Part shown: positions 17,632 through 26,082 of the stretch, one piece after another
How positions within the stretch are numbered: the stretch's first letter is position 1
Layout of the letters: each line of letters opens with the position of its first letter
Origin: Leifsonia sp. 466MF
GTDB taxonomy: Bacteria > Actinomycetota > Actinomycetes > Actinomycetales > Microbacteriaceae
DNA: 64,000 nt
Assembly: GCF_900100265.1 (NCBI RefSeq)
Contig: NZ_LT629696.1
Location: 3,286,001 to 3,350,000 of the forward strand
Reading direction: 5' to 3'
Program-made: the position numbers and the translations under genes
The notes under the pieces: generated by a model
Told to the model about the DNA's origin: nothing
Databases searched by the model: none
Seen by the model: only the letters and a program-made list of their open reading frames with translations

Positions 17632-18587
17632 CAGGCGACCTTCTTCCGTCCGCGTCGCGCGATGAGACCGGCGACCACCATGGCGAGCAGCATCAGCACG
17701 AGGAGCACCATGGAGACCGCCGCGCCCATCGGCTGGTTGCGGAACTCCGTGTAGAGGGTGACGATCAGGTTCCCGACGAGCTGGTCCTTGCCGCCGCCGA
17801 GGAGCACGGGGATGACGAAGACGCCCAGGGTGGGGACGAACGTGAGCATCGCCGCGGCGACGATCCCGGTGCTGCTGAGCGGGATCAGCACGCGCAGGTG
17901 GGTCTGCCACCACCCGCAGCCCAGGTCGGCCGCTGCCTCTTTCACCGAGGGGTCGATCGCCCGCATGCTGGCGTAGATCGGGAAGATCGCCGTCGGGAGG
18001 AACGCGTACAGCAGCCCCATGACCACGGCGCCCTGGCTCGGGATGAGCGAGAGGCTCCCCGTGTCGACGCCCAGCGCTCCGAGCACGCCGTAGACGGGAC
18101 CGCCGCGGCCGAGCACCGAGATCCAGGCGAACGTGCGCACCAGGAAGTCCGTCCAGAACGGCACGATGATGAGCAGCAGGAGCAGGGACTGGCGCTGCGG
18201 CGGCCGCGAGACGATGTAGTACGAGACGATGTAGCCGATCACCAGGCACACGACGGTGTTGATCGCGGCCATCCCGAGGCTGTATCCGAGCACCTTGGCG
18301 TAGGCCGGATCGACCAGCTGCGCGTAGTTGGCCCAGGTGAATCCGCCGGTGATCCCGCCGTACAGGTTGCTCTCGGCGAACGAGTTGCGGGCGACGATGA
18401 CGATCGGGATGATGGCGAGGCCGAGCACCGCGACGATCGCGGGGGCGAGCAGGAGGAGGCCTGTCGCGGTCCGACGACCCGAGCCCCGCACGCGGCGGGA
18501 GCGTGGTCCCGCGCTCGGCGCGTCCGCGGGAGTCGCCACGTCGAGTGTGTCGTCGTCGGCGGGGACGAAGGTGTCGGTGGTCGTCAC
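17631..18587 (-). CDS. PotB-type ABC permease
   Basis: First gene of the minus-strand importer/catabolic operon. The start GTG at 18587 is chosen because AAGGAGGAGC (18600-18591) is an excellent ribosome site before it; a longer reading from 18608 would ignore that. The product (318 residues) has a ~40-residue hydrophilic lead, then six spans, with an EAA loop SVKEAAADLGCGWWQTHLRVL. Partner of the PotC-type permease encoded by the overlapping gene. Confidence 0.92.
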   Translation of the reverse strand: MTTTDTFVPADDDTLDVATPADAPSAGPRSRRVRGSGRRTATGLLLLAPAIVAVLGLAIIPIVIVARNSFAESNLYGGITGGFTWANYAQLVDPAYAKVLGYSLGMAAINTVVCLVIGYIVSYYIVSRPPQRQSLLLLLIIVPFWTDFLVRTFAWISVLGRGGPVYGVLGALGVDTGSLSLIPSQGAVVMGLLYAFLPTAIFPIYASMRAIDPSVKEAAADLGCGWWQTHLRVLIPLSSTGIVAAAMLTFVPTLGVFVIPVLLGGGKDQLVGNLIVTLYTEFRNQPMGAAVSMVLLVLMLLAMVVAGLIARRGRKKVA

Positions 18588-18754
18588 TGCGCTCCTCCTT
18601 CGTGGCATCTCAGCGGCGTGAGCGGGGTTGATCCATTGTTGGTGTCCCGTTCACCTGCTCGATACAGGAGGGTGCTGCGAGATCAGTGGCGTCCCCGTTA
18701 CATGCTTTCGCATATCGCAGCCGTCGCCGGCGCCCCGGCGGCCGGAGGAGGCGC

Positions 18755-20008
18755 TCAGCTCGCGAAGAGCTCCGCCCGCGGAGTGTCGATCAGCGCGGTG
18801 ATCGGCATGAGCGCGGAGCCGAGGGCGACCGTGTCGCCGCCGAAGGTCGCCGGCACGAGCTCGAACTGGGCGCCGAGGCGGTCCAGGCAGTTCCGGCGCA
18901 CTGCCGCCGCGATCTGGTCCGCATGCTGCTCCATCAGGCGCATCCCGACCCAGCCGCCGATGACCACGCGCTGCGGGTTGGTCAGGTTCACCACGCTGCC
19001 GAGCGCGGCTCCGAGCGCGTCGATCGTGTCGTCCAGCACGGCCGTCGCGTCCGGGTCCGAGGAGGCCGCCGCCGCCAGAAGCGCGCCGAGAGCCTGCCAG
19101 CCGCTGCCGTCGAAGGAGCCGCCGCGGGCGCGCCACGCCTCGAGGATGGCGTCGGCGCCGAGGTACGCCTCCACGCAGCCGAGCTGACCGCAGCGGCAGA
19201 GCGCGCCGCCGTAGCGGATCTTGGTGTGGCCCCATTCGCCGGCGCTGCTGTGCGCGCCGTGCGCCAGCTCGCCGTCCGTGATCACGCCGAGACCGACGCC
19301 ACGGCCGAGGAGAGCGACGACGGCATGGTCGATGCCCCGCGCCGCGCCGTACCAGAGCTCGGCTCGCGCCTGCGTCTTGGCTCCGTTCTCCGCGTAGACG
19401 GGGAGGTCGGGGTCGAGGTCGAGCGGGATCGGCCGGGGCGCCCAGCCGAGGCTCTGGGCGTACAGCACCTGGGTGCCGTCGGCCTCCGTCTCCACCACGC
19501 CGGGAAGGCCCAGCCCGATGCCGAGGACGCGCGGCCAGCGCTCGCGGTTGCGCTCCCGCAGCTCGGCGATCGCCTCGCTCAGGTCGCGGTGGATGTCGTC
19601 GGGCGATTCCTCCCGCCGGCCGCCGCGGAACTCGCGGTCGACCATCGTGAGCGAGAGGTCGAACAGCTCGACGGCGACGCCACGCTCTCCGACGTCCACC
19701 CCGATGGCGTACGCGCCGTCGGCGCGCGGTGCGAGGAGCGAGATGGGGCGCCCGCCCCGGGATGCGACAGAGCCGACCTCGGCGATCAGGCCGTCCTCGA
19801 TCAGCTCGGCGGTGATGTTCGCGGCCGAGGCCGAGGAGAAGCCGCACCGGCGGGCCAGTTCGGCGCGCGTGGTCTCGCGCTGCTGCAGCACGAACCGCAG
19901 CGCGGCGGCACGGTTCTGATGGCGCAGTGACGTCACGGTGGCGGACTCCCGGATGCCGGGTGCCGCGGGCCGTGACTGTGCGCTCATGGCTCGACGATAT
20001 CCCGTCAT
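18755..20008 (-). CDS. ROK-family transcriptional repressor
   Basis: A 417-residue NagC/XylR-like regulator. An N-terminal winged HTH (TRAELARRCGFSSASAANITAELIEDGLI) is followed by a ROK sugar-kinase-like domain (IGVDVGERGVAVEL; GIGLGLPGVVE) and the zinc motif CRCGQLGCVEAY. ATG at 20008 overlaps the stop of the GH5 gene (ATGA), so it is the last gene of the GH1-ABC-GH5 operon and probably its local repressor. The CTTA-N3-TAAG sites upstream of 25985 and 28920 are candidate operators (inferred). Confidence 0.88.
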   Translation of the reverse strand: MTGYRRAMSAQSRPAAPGIRESATVTSLRHQNRAAALRFVLQQRETTRAELARRCGFSSASAANITAELIEDGLIAEVGSVASRGGRPISLLAPRADGAYAIGVDVGERGVAVELFDLSLTMVDREFRGGRREESPDDIHRDLSEAIAELRERNRERWPRVLGIGLGLPGVVETEADGTQVLYAQSLGWAPRPIPLDLDPDLPVYAENGAKTQARAELWYGAARGIDHAVVALLGRGVGLGVITDGELAHGAHSSAGEWGHTKIRYGGALCRCGQLGCVEAYLGADAILEAWRARGGSFDGSGWQALGALLAAAASSDPDATAVLDDTIDALGAALGSVVNLTNPQRVVIGGWVGMRLMEQHADQIAAAVRRNCLDRLGAQFELVPATFGGDTVALGSALMPITALIDTPRAELFAS

Positions 20009-21447
20009 ACGCTGACCTCGAGTCTGCGCACCAGCACGCGCTCGGCGACCGCGAGGATGAGCGCGCCGTCGTCCCAGCTGGCGGTGACGGCGTGCGGCCG
20101 GTCGGCATCCACGGTCCACGATCGCGGCGGTGCCGAGAACCCGAAGGAGAGCCGGGAGCCGGGATGCAACTCCACCGGCACGTACTCGTCGTGGGCGTAC
20201 GGTCGCCCGGCGGTGTGATGCCAGATGCCGTCCGGCACCACGGACGGAGTGAGGTCGTCGATGGGCGTCTCGGCCGCGTCCCGGACGCCGGTCCAGGCCG
20301 GGAGGTGCAGGTCGGGACGCGCGAAGAGCGCGTCCAGCACCGGTGTGCGCACGTCGCAGCGATCCGCCGGCACGGACGCGAGGAACGCATCGAGGGTGCG
20401 CGCTGCCTCCTCGGGTTCGGGATGCTCGGCCGGGTCGGCGATCCGGTCCCATCCCTCGGGCGGCCGGACGGACAGCGGAGAGGTGAGCGTGTCGAGCTTC
20501 TTCCACGGCCAGAAGTTCCAGCCGATGCCGTGCCGCTCGTACAGGCGGGTGGCCGCGTAGATCCAGCCGGGGGTGTTCTCCCCGCCCTCGCCCATGTAGA
20601 TCGGAACGCCGAGATCGTTCCGCAGCTGCAGGAAATCGGCGATGCTGGTCTCGTCGGGCGGGCACCAGTAGCGGTGGAACTGGACCGCCTGATTGTCGTC
20701 GAAGCGATGGCGCACGGGCTCCGGGTTCGTCGCCCAGTGGCTCCCTTCGTACATCAGCAGGTGCCGGTCGTCGATCGCGCGGATCGCCGCCGTCAGCTCG
20801 CGGTAGAGGTCGACGAGCTCGTCGTTGTAGCGGTGCTGCCACTCGTTCGGGAGCGGCTCGTTGAGCAGGTCATAGCCGAGCACCGCCTCCCGGTCGCGAT
20901 ACCGGCGCGCGAGCTCACGCCACAGCTCCACGGTCTGCGCGCGGTAGCGAGGCGACATGAACAGCTCGGGCAGACCGTTCGGAGAGTCGTCGATGTTGGT
21001 GCCGGTCTGACCGCCGGGCGCCCCGTGCAGGTCAAGCAGGATGCGCAGGCCGTGCTGCTCGCTCCAGCGCACCGCGCGCTCGATCAGCTCGAAGCCCCCC
21101 TCCCGGAGTCCGCCGTCGTCGTCCATCACGCCGCGGGCGTTGATCGGGAGCCGGACGTGGTCGAACCCCCGCTCGGCGATGAGCGCGAAGTCCCGCTCCG
21201 TCACGAACGAGTCCCGGAAGCGTCGCCAGAACGCCCCCGCCCGCTCGCTGCCGACCAGGGCTTCGATGCGCGCCTCGATCTGACGCGGGGAGGACATTTC
21301 GTCGCCGAACCGCCACATGTACCCCTCGGCCAGCAGCCAGTTGCCGAGCCCCACCCCGCGGAGCAGGAGGGGGCCGGAGTCGTCGACCAGCTGGGTCCCC
21401 TCGGCGCGCACGAAGCCGGCCGGGCGGGGGCGGAGGGAAGAGTCCAT
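20005..21447 (-). CDS. Glycoside hydrolase family 5, cytoplasmic
   Basis: A 480-residue GH5-type glycosidase. The start region LRGVGLGNWLLAEGYMW matches exo-beta-glucanase-like GH5. The acid/base is in YDLLNEPLPNEW and the nucleophile in IYMGEGGEN. A beta-sandwich-like C-terminal part (~residues 390-480) follows the barrel. No signal peptide is visible, so it acts on imported glycans. ATG 21447 is preferred over 21459 because GAGGAA lies just upstream of it. Its stop overlaps the ROK gene start. Confidence 0.88.
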   Translation of the reverse strand: MDSSLRPRPAGFVRAEGTQLVDDSGPLLLRGVGLGNWLLAEGYMWRFGDEMSSPRQIEARIEALVGSERAGAFWRRFRDSFVTERDFALIAERGFDHVRLPINARGVMDDDGGLREGGFELIERAVRWSEQHGLRILLDLHGAPGGQTGTNIDDSPNGLPELFMSPRYRAQTVELWRELARRYRDREAVLGYDLLNEPLPNEWQHRYNDELVDLYRELTAAIRAIDDRHLLMYEGSHWATNPEPVRHRFDDNQAVQFHRYWCPPDETSIADFLQLRNDLGVPIYMGEGGENTPGWIYAATRLYERHGIGWNFWPWKKLDTLTSPLSVRPPEGWDRIADPAEHPEPEEAARTLDAFLASVPADRCDVRTPVLDALFARPDLHLPAWTGVRDAAETPIDDLTPSVVPDGIWHHTAGRPYAHDEYVPVELHPGSRLSFGFSAPPRSWTVDADRPHAVTASWDDGALILAVAERVLVRRLEVSV

Positions 21448-21472
21448 GGTGTTCCTCATCGGTTCGGGTGGG

Positions 21473-22384
21473 TCACTTGAGTCCGGAGAGGGCGAAGCCC
21501 TGCACCACGTAGCGCTGGAAGACGACGAAGACGATCAGGATCGGAACGACCATCAGCGTGGAGGCGGCCATCTGCAGCGACGGGTTGGTGGCGATCTGCT
21601 GGTTGAGCAGCGAGAGCCCGACGGAGAGCGTGTAGAGGTTCTGGTCGTTGGCGATGATCAGCGGCCAGAGGAAGCTGTTCCAGCCGGCGATGAAGGTGAG
21701 AACGACCTGCACCGCGAGGATGGGGCCGGACATCGGCAGGATGATGCGGAAGAAGATGCGCCACTCCCCCGCCCCGTCCATCCGGGCCGCCTCGACGATC
21801 TCGGTGGGGATGGTCGCCATGAACTGCCGGAAGAGGAAGACCGCGAAGCCCGAGACGAGCATCGGCAGGGCGATGCCGACCAGGGTGTTGGTCAGTTTCA
21901 TCCCGTTGAGGATGAGGTAGCTCGGGATCATGGTGACCTGGCCCGGGATCATCATGGTGACCAGCACGAGGAAGAACAGCGCGTCCCGCCCGGGGAAGCG
22001 GAACTTCGCGAACCCGTAGCCGGCCGCGGCCATGAGCAGAAGGCCCAGCATGCAGATGACCACGATGATCAGCGTGTTCAGGAGGTACCGGCCGAAGTCG
22101 AGCTCGGTGAAGAGCTGGACGAAGTACTGGAAGGTGGGCTCCTTCGGCAGCAGCTGCGGCGGGTAGGCGACGGATTCGCTGCGCGGCTTGACCGACGCGA
22201 ACACCATCCAGAGGAAGGGGAACGCGGTCGCCAATGCGCCGATGGCGAGCAAGGCGCCGATGATCACGGTGCCGACGCGGCCGCGGCGCACACGGCGACG
22301 GGGTGCGGCCGCGGGCTCGTCGTCGCCGGGCCCGTCGGTGACGAGCCGGCGGCTTCCGCGGGCGAGCAGCTCAGTAGTCGACAT
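21473..22384 (-). CDS. Sugar ABC permease (MalG type)
   Basis: A 303-residue permease with a ~35-residue Arg/Pro-rich lead and six spans (IIGALLAIGALATAFPFLWMVF first). The EAA loop is EIVEAARMDGAGEWRIFFRII. Its ATG lies inside the end of the preceding permease gene (14-base overlap). Works with the products of 22371-23249 and 23303-24550. Confidence 0.93.
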   Translation of the reverse strand: MSTTELLARGSRRLVTDGPGDDEPAAAPRRRVRRGRVGTVIIGALLAIGALATAFPFLWMVFASVKPRSESVAYPPQLLPKEPTFQYFVQLFTELDFGRYLLNTLIIVVICMLGLLLMAAAGYGFAKFRFPGRDALFFLVLVTMMIPGQVTMIPSYLILNGMKLTNTLVGIALPMLVSGFAVFLFRQFMATIPTEIVEAARMDGAGEWRIFFRIILPMSGPILAVQVVLTFIAGWNSFLWPLIIANDQNLYTLSVGLSLLNQQIATNPSLQMAASTLMVVPILIVFVVFQRYVVQGFALSGLK

Positions 22385-23249
22385 CGGATCTCCTCAGACG
22401 CAGCTGGACGACGGTGATGATCGCGATGATCGCGACGAGGACGACCGAGCCGGCGCTGGCGTAGCCGAACTGGCTCGACGAGAAGCCCTTCTGGTACAGG
22501 AAGAGCGAGATGGAGGTGGAGGCGCCGAGCGGGCCGCCCTTGGTGAGCACGAACGGCTCGTCGAAGAACTGGAGCCAGGCGATCACGGTCGTGATGGTCA
22601 CGAAGAAGATCGCGAACCGCAGCAGCGGGATTACGATCGACCACGTGCGGCGCGCCCCGGAGGCCCCGTCGATCGAGGCGGCCTCCAGATACTCCTTCGG
22701 CACGCCCTGGAGGGCGGCGAGGAAGATGATCACGTTGAGGCCGAGCCCCCGCCAGACGGCGACGAGCACGACCGAGAACTTGACGACCGTCGGGTCGGAG
22801 AGCCAGGGCACGGGTGGCAGCCCCACCAGCGACAGCAGGTAGTTGAAGAGGCCGAACTGCGTGTTGTAGAGGTACCCCCACACGAGCGCGACGGCGACGA
22901 TGGCCGTGATGGCCGGGACGAAGTAGAAGGAGCGCAGCGCACGGAAGAACCGCCCCTGCGACCGGTTGAGGGCGAGCGCGATGAGGAGCGAGAGCACGAT
23001 CACACTGGGCACGCCGATGAAGGCGAACAGCGCGGTGTTTCCCAGCGCCTGCCAGAAGGCGGGATCGGCGAACAGGGCCGCGTAGTTGTCGCCTCCGACG
23101 AACTGGATGCGCGACCAGTTGCCGAGTCCGGCGAGGTTCATGTCGGTGAAGCTGACGAGGAGGGCGACGGCGATCGGCAGGATGCCGAACGCGATCAGGA
23201 GCAGCATCGCCGGGGCGACGAACGTGTAGGGGACGAGTCGGGTCTTCAT
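22371..23249 (-). CDS. Sugar ABC permease (MalF type)
   Basis: A 292-residue permease beginning MKTRLVPYTFVAPAMLLLIAF. The EAA loop reads EYLEAASIDGASGARRTWSIV. ATG 23249 gives the standard N-terminus; a longer reading to 23306 overlaps the binding-protein gene and has no membrane sense. Middle of the operon GH1, binding protein, permease, permease, GH5, ROK. Confidence 0.92.
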   Translation of the reverse strand: MKTRLVPYTFVAPAMLLLIAFGILPIAVALLVSFTDMNLAGLGNWSRIQFVGGDNYAALFADPAFWQALGNTALFAFIGVPSVIVLSLLIALALNRSQGRFFRALRSFYFVPAITAIVAVALVWGYLYNTQFGLFNYLLSLVGLPPVPWLSDPTVVKFSVVLVAVWRGLGLNVIIFLAALQGVPKEYLEAASIDGASGARRTWSIVIPLLRFAIFFVTITTVIAWLQFFDEPFVLTKGGPLGASTSISLFLYQKGFSSSQFGYASAGSVVLVAIIAIITVVQLRLRRSDVDY

Positions 23250-23302
23250 GGCCTCATGGTCGGCGGTGCGCGGCGACCGGGGCCACCGCGCACCGCCGGG
23301 TC

Positions 23303-24550
23303 TCATTTCGCGGACGTTCCGCTGGTGGTGGTGAACAGGTTCTTCAGCGTCTCGTCGCGATTCGCGCCGGTCAGCACGATGGAGTTCAGCGAGTCGAGCA
23401 GGGCCTTGCCGGTCTCACCGTCCCAGTTCGGGACGAGGGGCAGCAGCCGCGACGAGGCGAGCTGCTTCGTGTAGACCGCGACCATCGGGTCGGCGGAGAG
23501 CTTCTCGTCCTCCAGTGCCTTCGTGACCGTCGGGAGCTGTCCGTCGGACTCGTACCACTTCACCTGCACGTCGGGCTGGGAGAGGTAGTCGAGCAGCTGA
23601 AGGGCACCCGCCTTGTTCTTAGTGGAGCCCCAGACGCCGAGGTTGGAGCCGGCGAGGAGGGACGTGTCCTTCTCGGCCGCCGGGACCGTCGTCACGTTCC
23701 ACTTGCCGGCGAGCTCGGGAGCCGCCTGCGAGATCGCCGCGGCCAGGTACGGTCCGCTCACCAGCATGGGCGTCGTGCCGGTCACGAACCCCTGGGTCTG
23801 GTCGAAGTCGCTGTTGGTGGGAACGCTCTTGTCCGCGTAGAGGCCGGTGTAGAGGTCGACCGCCTTCTCGAACTCGGGCGAGTCGAAGTCGATCGTGCCC
23901 TTCGAGTTCACGATCTCTCCGCCCTGGTCCCACGTCATGATGACGGGGAGGGCGCTGTCCCACTGCGGGATGTAGTAGCCGTACGAGCCGTTGCCGCGCG
24001 CGGTGAGCTTCTTCGCGTCGGCGCGCAGTTCGTCCCAGGTGGCCGGAGGAGCGTCGATTCCCGCGGCGCCGAGGATGTCGCTGCGGTAGAACAGCACGCG
24101 GGTGTCGGACACCCAGGGCACCGAGACGACCTTCCCTCCGATGGCGGTGGCATCGCCGGCGACGCCCTCGACGAAGTTGGATGCGGCGAGGTTCGGGTAG
24201 TCGCCGAGGGTGGCGTCGTCGAGGGTCATCAGCGCGCCGCTGTCGGCGTAGGTGCGCAGCTTGGAGAGACCGATCTGGACAACGTCCGGTCCGTCTCCGG
24301 AGGCGACGGCCGTCGTGAACTTCTGGTCGACGTTGTCCCACGGGATCGCGACGGTCTTGACGTCGATCCCGCTCTTCTCCTCGAACGGCTTCACCAGCGC
24401 GTCGAAGTGGGCGGAGCTGTCTCCCATGACCCAGACGGTCAGGTCCTTTCCGGCGGTCGCGTCGCCGGACGAGCCGGAGGAGGAGCAGCCGGCGAGGGTG
24501 GCGGCGGCCAGGGCGGCGGTGCCCAGGGCGAGCCAGCGCATTCTCTTCAT
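23303..24550 (-). CDS. Sugar ABC substrate-binding lipoprotein
   Basis: A 415-residue family-1 binding protein with lipobox TLAGC (Cys22). The mature start DLTVWVMGDSSAHFDALVKPF and the VPWVSDTRVLFYRSDILGAAGI segment are typical. ATG 24550 follows GGAAA. Operon context (GH1 just upstream, GH5 downstream) suggests a beta-glucan oligosaccharide, but the sequence alone cannot tell. Confidence 0.92.
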   Translation of the reverse strand: MKRMRWLALGTAALAAATLAGCSSSGSSGDATAGKDLTVWVMGDSSAHFDALVKPFEEKSGIDVKTVAIPWDNVDQKFTTAVASGDGPDVVQIGLSKLRTYADSGALMTLDDATLGDYPNLAASNFVEGVAGDATAIGGKVVSVPWVSDTRVLFYRSDILGAAGIDAPPATWDELRADAKKLTARGNGSYGYYIPQWDSALPVIMTWDQGGEIVNSKGTIDFDSPEFEKAVDLYTGLYADKSVPTNSDFDQTQGFVTGTTPMLVSGPYLAAAISQAAPELAGKWNVTTVPAAEKDTSLLAGSNLGVWGSTKNKAGALQLLDYLSQPDVQVKWYESDGQLPTVTKALEDEKLSADPMVAVYTKQLASSRLLPLVPNWDGETGKALLDSLNSIVLTGANRDETLKNLFTTTSGTSAK

Positions 24551-24608
24551 CGAGATTTCCTTTCGGGTGTGCAGGGGTGTGCAGGTGGGTGCGGGTGGTG
24601 GATGCCGG

Positions 24609-25985
24609 CTATGGGAGGTCGGCGGTGGTGAGACGGGCGTGCTGCGACACGAGGTCGCGGTACCAGCGGGCGCTGAGCTTGGGGATGCGCTCCTGGGTGC
24701 GGTAGTCGACGTAGACGATGCCGAACCGTTTGGAGTAGCCCTCCGCCCACTCGAAGTTGTCGAGCAGGGACCAGACGAAGTAGCCGCGGAGGTCGACGCC
24801 GGAGGCGATCGCCCGGGATGCGGCGGCGAAGTAGCCGGCGAGGTAGGCGACGCGTTCCGTGTCGTCCACACCGCCTTCCGGGTCGACGTAGTCGTCGAAG
24901 CTGGCGCCGCTCTCGGTGATGTAGACCGGCAGGCCGGAGTACTCGCGGGAGATGCGGAGCAGCACGGCGTGCAGCGAGTCCGGGATGACGGACCAGCCGA
25001 ACGAGGTGGTCGCCGGCTGCGCGGGGGTCTCGCGCACGCCGAACGGGGTGGCCGGGTCGGCCGTGGCGATCACACGCTGGTAGTGGTTGAGGCCGACGAA
25101 GTCGACGGGTGCCGAGATGAGCGCGAGGTCGCCGTCGTGGATGAGGTCCGCGAGCCCGTGAGGATCGAGGAGGGCGTGCACGCCGGCCCCGTACTCCCCG
25201 CGGTACACCGGGTCGAGGAACACCCGGTTGCTCACGGCGTCGAGGCGGTCCGCGGCAGCGGCGTCGTCCGGCCCCTCCCCTGCGACGATGTCGGTGACGA
25301 TGTCCGTCACGCCGACCCGCGCACCGGGCAGAGCGGAGCGCAGAGCGCGCAGGGCCAGCCCGTGCGCGAGGTTGAGGTGGTGTGCGGCCGCGGTGGCGAG
25401 CCGGAGGTCGCGCCGGCCCGGCGCGTGTGCTCCGTAGCCGTAACCGAGGAAGGCGGAGCACCACGGCTCGTTGAGGGTGATCCAGTCCTGCGCGAGATCG
25501 CCAAGCGCGTCGGCGACGCGGGCGGTGAACTCCTCGAAGCGCAGCGCGGTCTCCCGCTCCGGCCAGCCGCCGAGATCCTCCAGCGGCTGCGGCAGATCCC
25601 AGTGGTAGAGGGTCACGAAGGGCCCGATGCCGCGCTCGGCGAGCCCCGTCAGCATCCGCCGGTAGAAGGCGACGCCCTCCGGGTTGAGCGGGCCGCGCCC
25701 GCTCGGCTGGAGTCGCGACCAGGAGAGCGAGAACCGGTACGCGGTGAGGCCGAGCGACGCGATCAGGTCGAGGTCGGCGCCGAGCCGGTGATAGTGGTCG
25801 CAGGCGATGTCACCCGTGTCCCCGCGATGTGTGAGGCCGGGCGTGTGGCTGAAGGTGTCCCAGATGCTCGGGCCGCGTCCGCCCTCGGCCGCTGCGCCCT
25901 CGATCTGATAGGCCGCGGTGGCGACGCCCCAGAGGAAGTCCGGGGGGAAGTCGACCGGGAGGCCGCTCGGGTCGGTGAGAGTCAT
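24609..25985 (-). CDS. GH1 beta-glucosidase
   Basis: A 458-residue canonical GH1 enzyme: FLWGVATAAYQIEGA near the N-terminus, acid/base in WITLNEPWC, nucleophile in VYITESGASFDD, and the C-terminal YFVWSLLDNFEWAEGYSKRFG. No signal peptide; it hydrolyses beta-linked disaccharides or short oligosaccharides in the cytoplasm. GAAGGAG precedes ATG 25985. First gene of the minus-strand operon down to the ROK regulator. Confidence 0.95.
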   Translation of the reverse strand: MTLTDPSGLPVDFPPDFLWGVATAAYQIEGAAAEGGRGPSIWDTFSHTPGLTHRGDTGDIACDHYHRLGADLDLIASLGLTAYRFSLSWSRLQPSGRGPLNPEGVAFYRRMLTGLAERGIGPFVTLYHWDLPQPLEDLGGWPERETALRFEEFTARVADALGDLAQDWITLNEPWCSAFLGYGYGAHAPGRRDLRLATAAAHHLNLAHGLALRALRSALPGARVGVTDIVTDIVAGEGPDDAAAADRLDAVSNRVFLDPVYRGEYGAGVHALLDPHGLADLIHDGDLALISAPVDFVGLNHYQRVIATADPATPFGVRETPAQPATTSFGWSVIPDSLHAVLLRISREYSGLPVYITESGASFDDYVDPEGGVDDTERVAYLAGYFAAASRAIASGVDLRGYFVWSLLDNFEWAEGYSKRFGIVYVDYRTQERIPKLSARWYRDLVSQHARLTTADLP

Positions 25986-26011
25986 GGAACTCCTTCGTTC
26001 TTTCTCTAGGT

Positions 26012-26022
26012 CTTAGAATAAG
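26012..26022. promoter_or_regulatory. CTTA-N3-TAAG palindrome upstream of the GH1 operon
   Basis: CTTAGAATAAG lies 27 bp upstream of the GH1 start. On the minus strand it overlaps a possible -10 (TATTCT). A matching site, CTTAAATTAAG, precedes the secreted GH5 gene at 29002-29012. Shared half-sites make it a candidate operator for the ROK regulator at the end of this operon. Confidence 0.45.
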
Positions 26023-26041
26023 GCATGGATCAGCAGGGATG

Positions 26042-26071
26042 CAAGAGGCCGGCCCGCAGGCCGGCCTCTTG
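26042..26071 (-). terminator. Terminator of the secreted GH5 gene
   Basis: CAAGAGGCCGGCC (26042-26054) pairs perfectly with GGCCGGCCTCTTG (26059-26071) around a 4-base loop, 11 bp after the stop at 26083. No T-run follows on the minus strand. It separates this gene from the GH1 operon transcribed in the same direction. Confidence 0.8.
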
Positions 26072-26082
26072 TCCCCGTGTTC

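Noticed and set aside
18725..18740. CGCCGG-N4-CCGGCG hairpin after the ROK gene
   Set aside because: A 6 bp GC stem occurs too often by chance in this DNA to call it a terminator.
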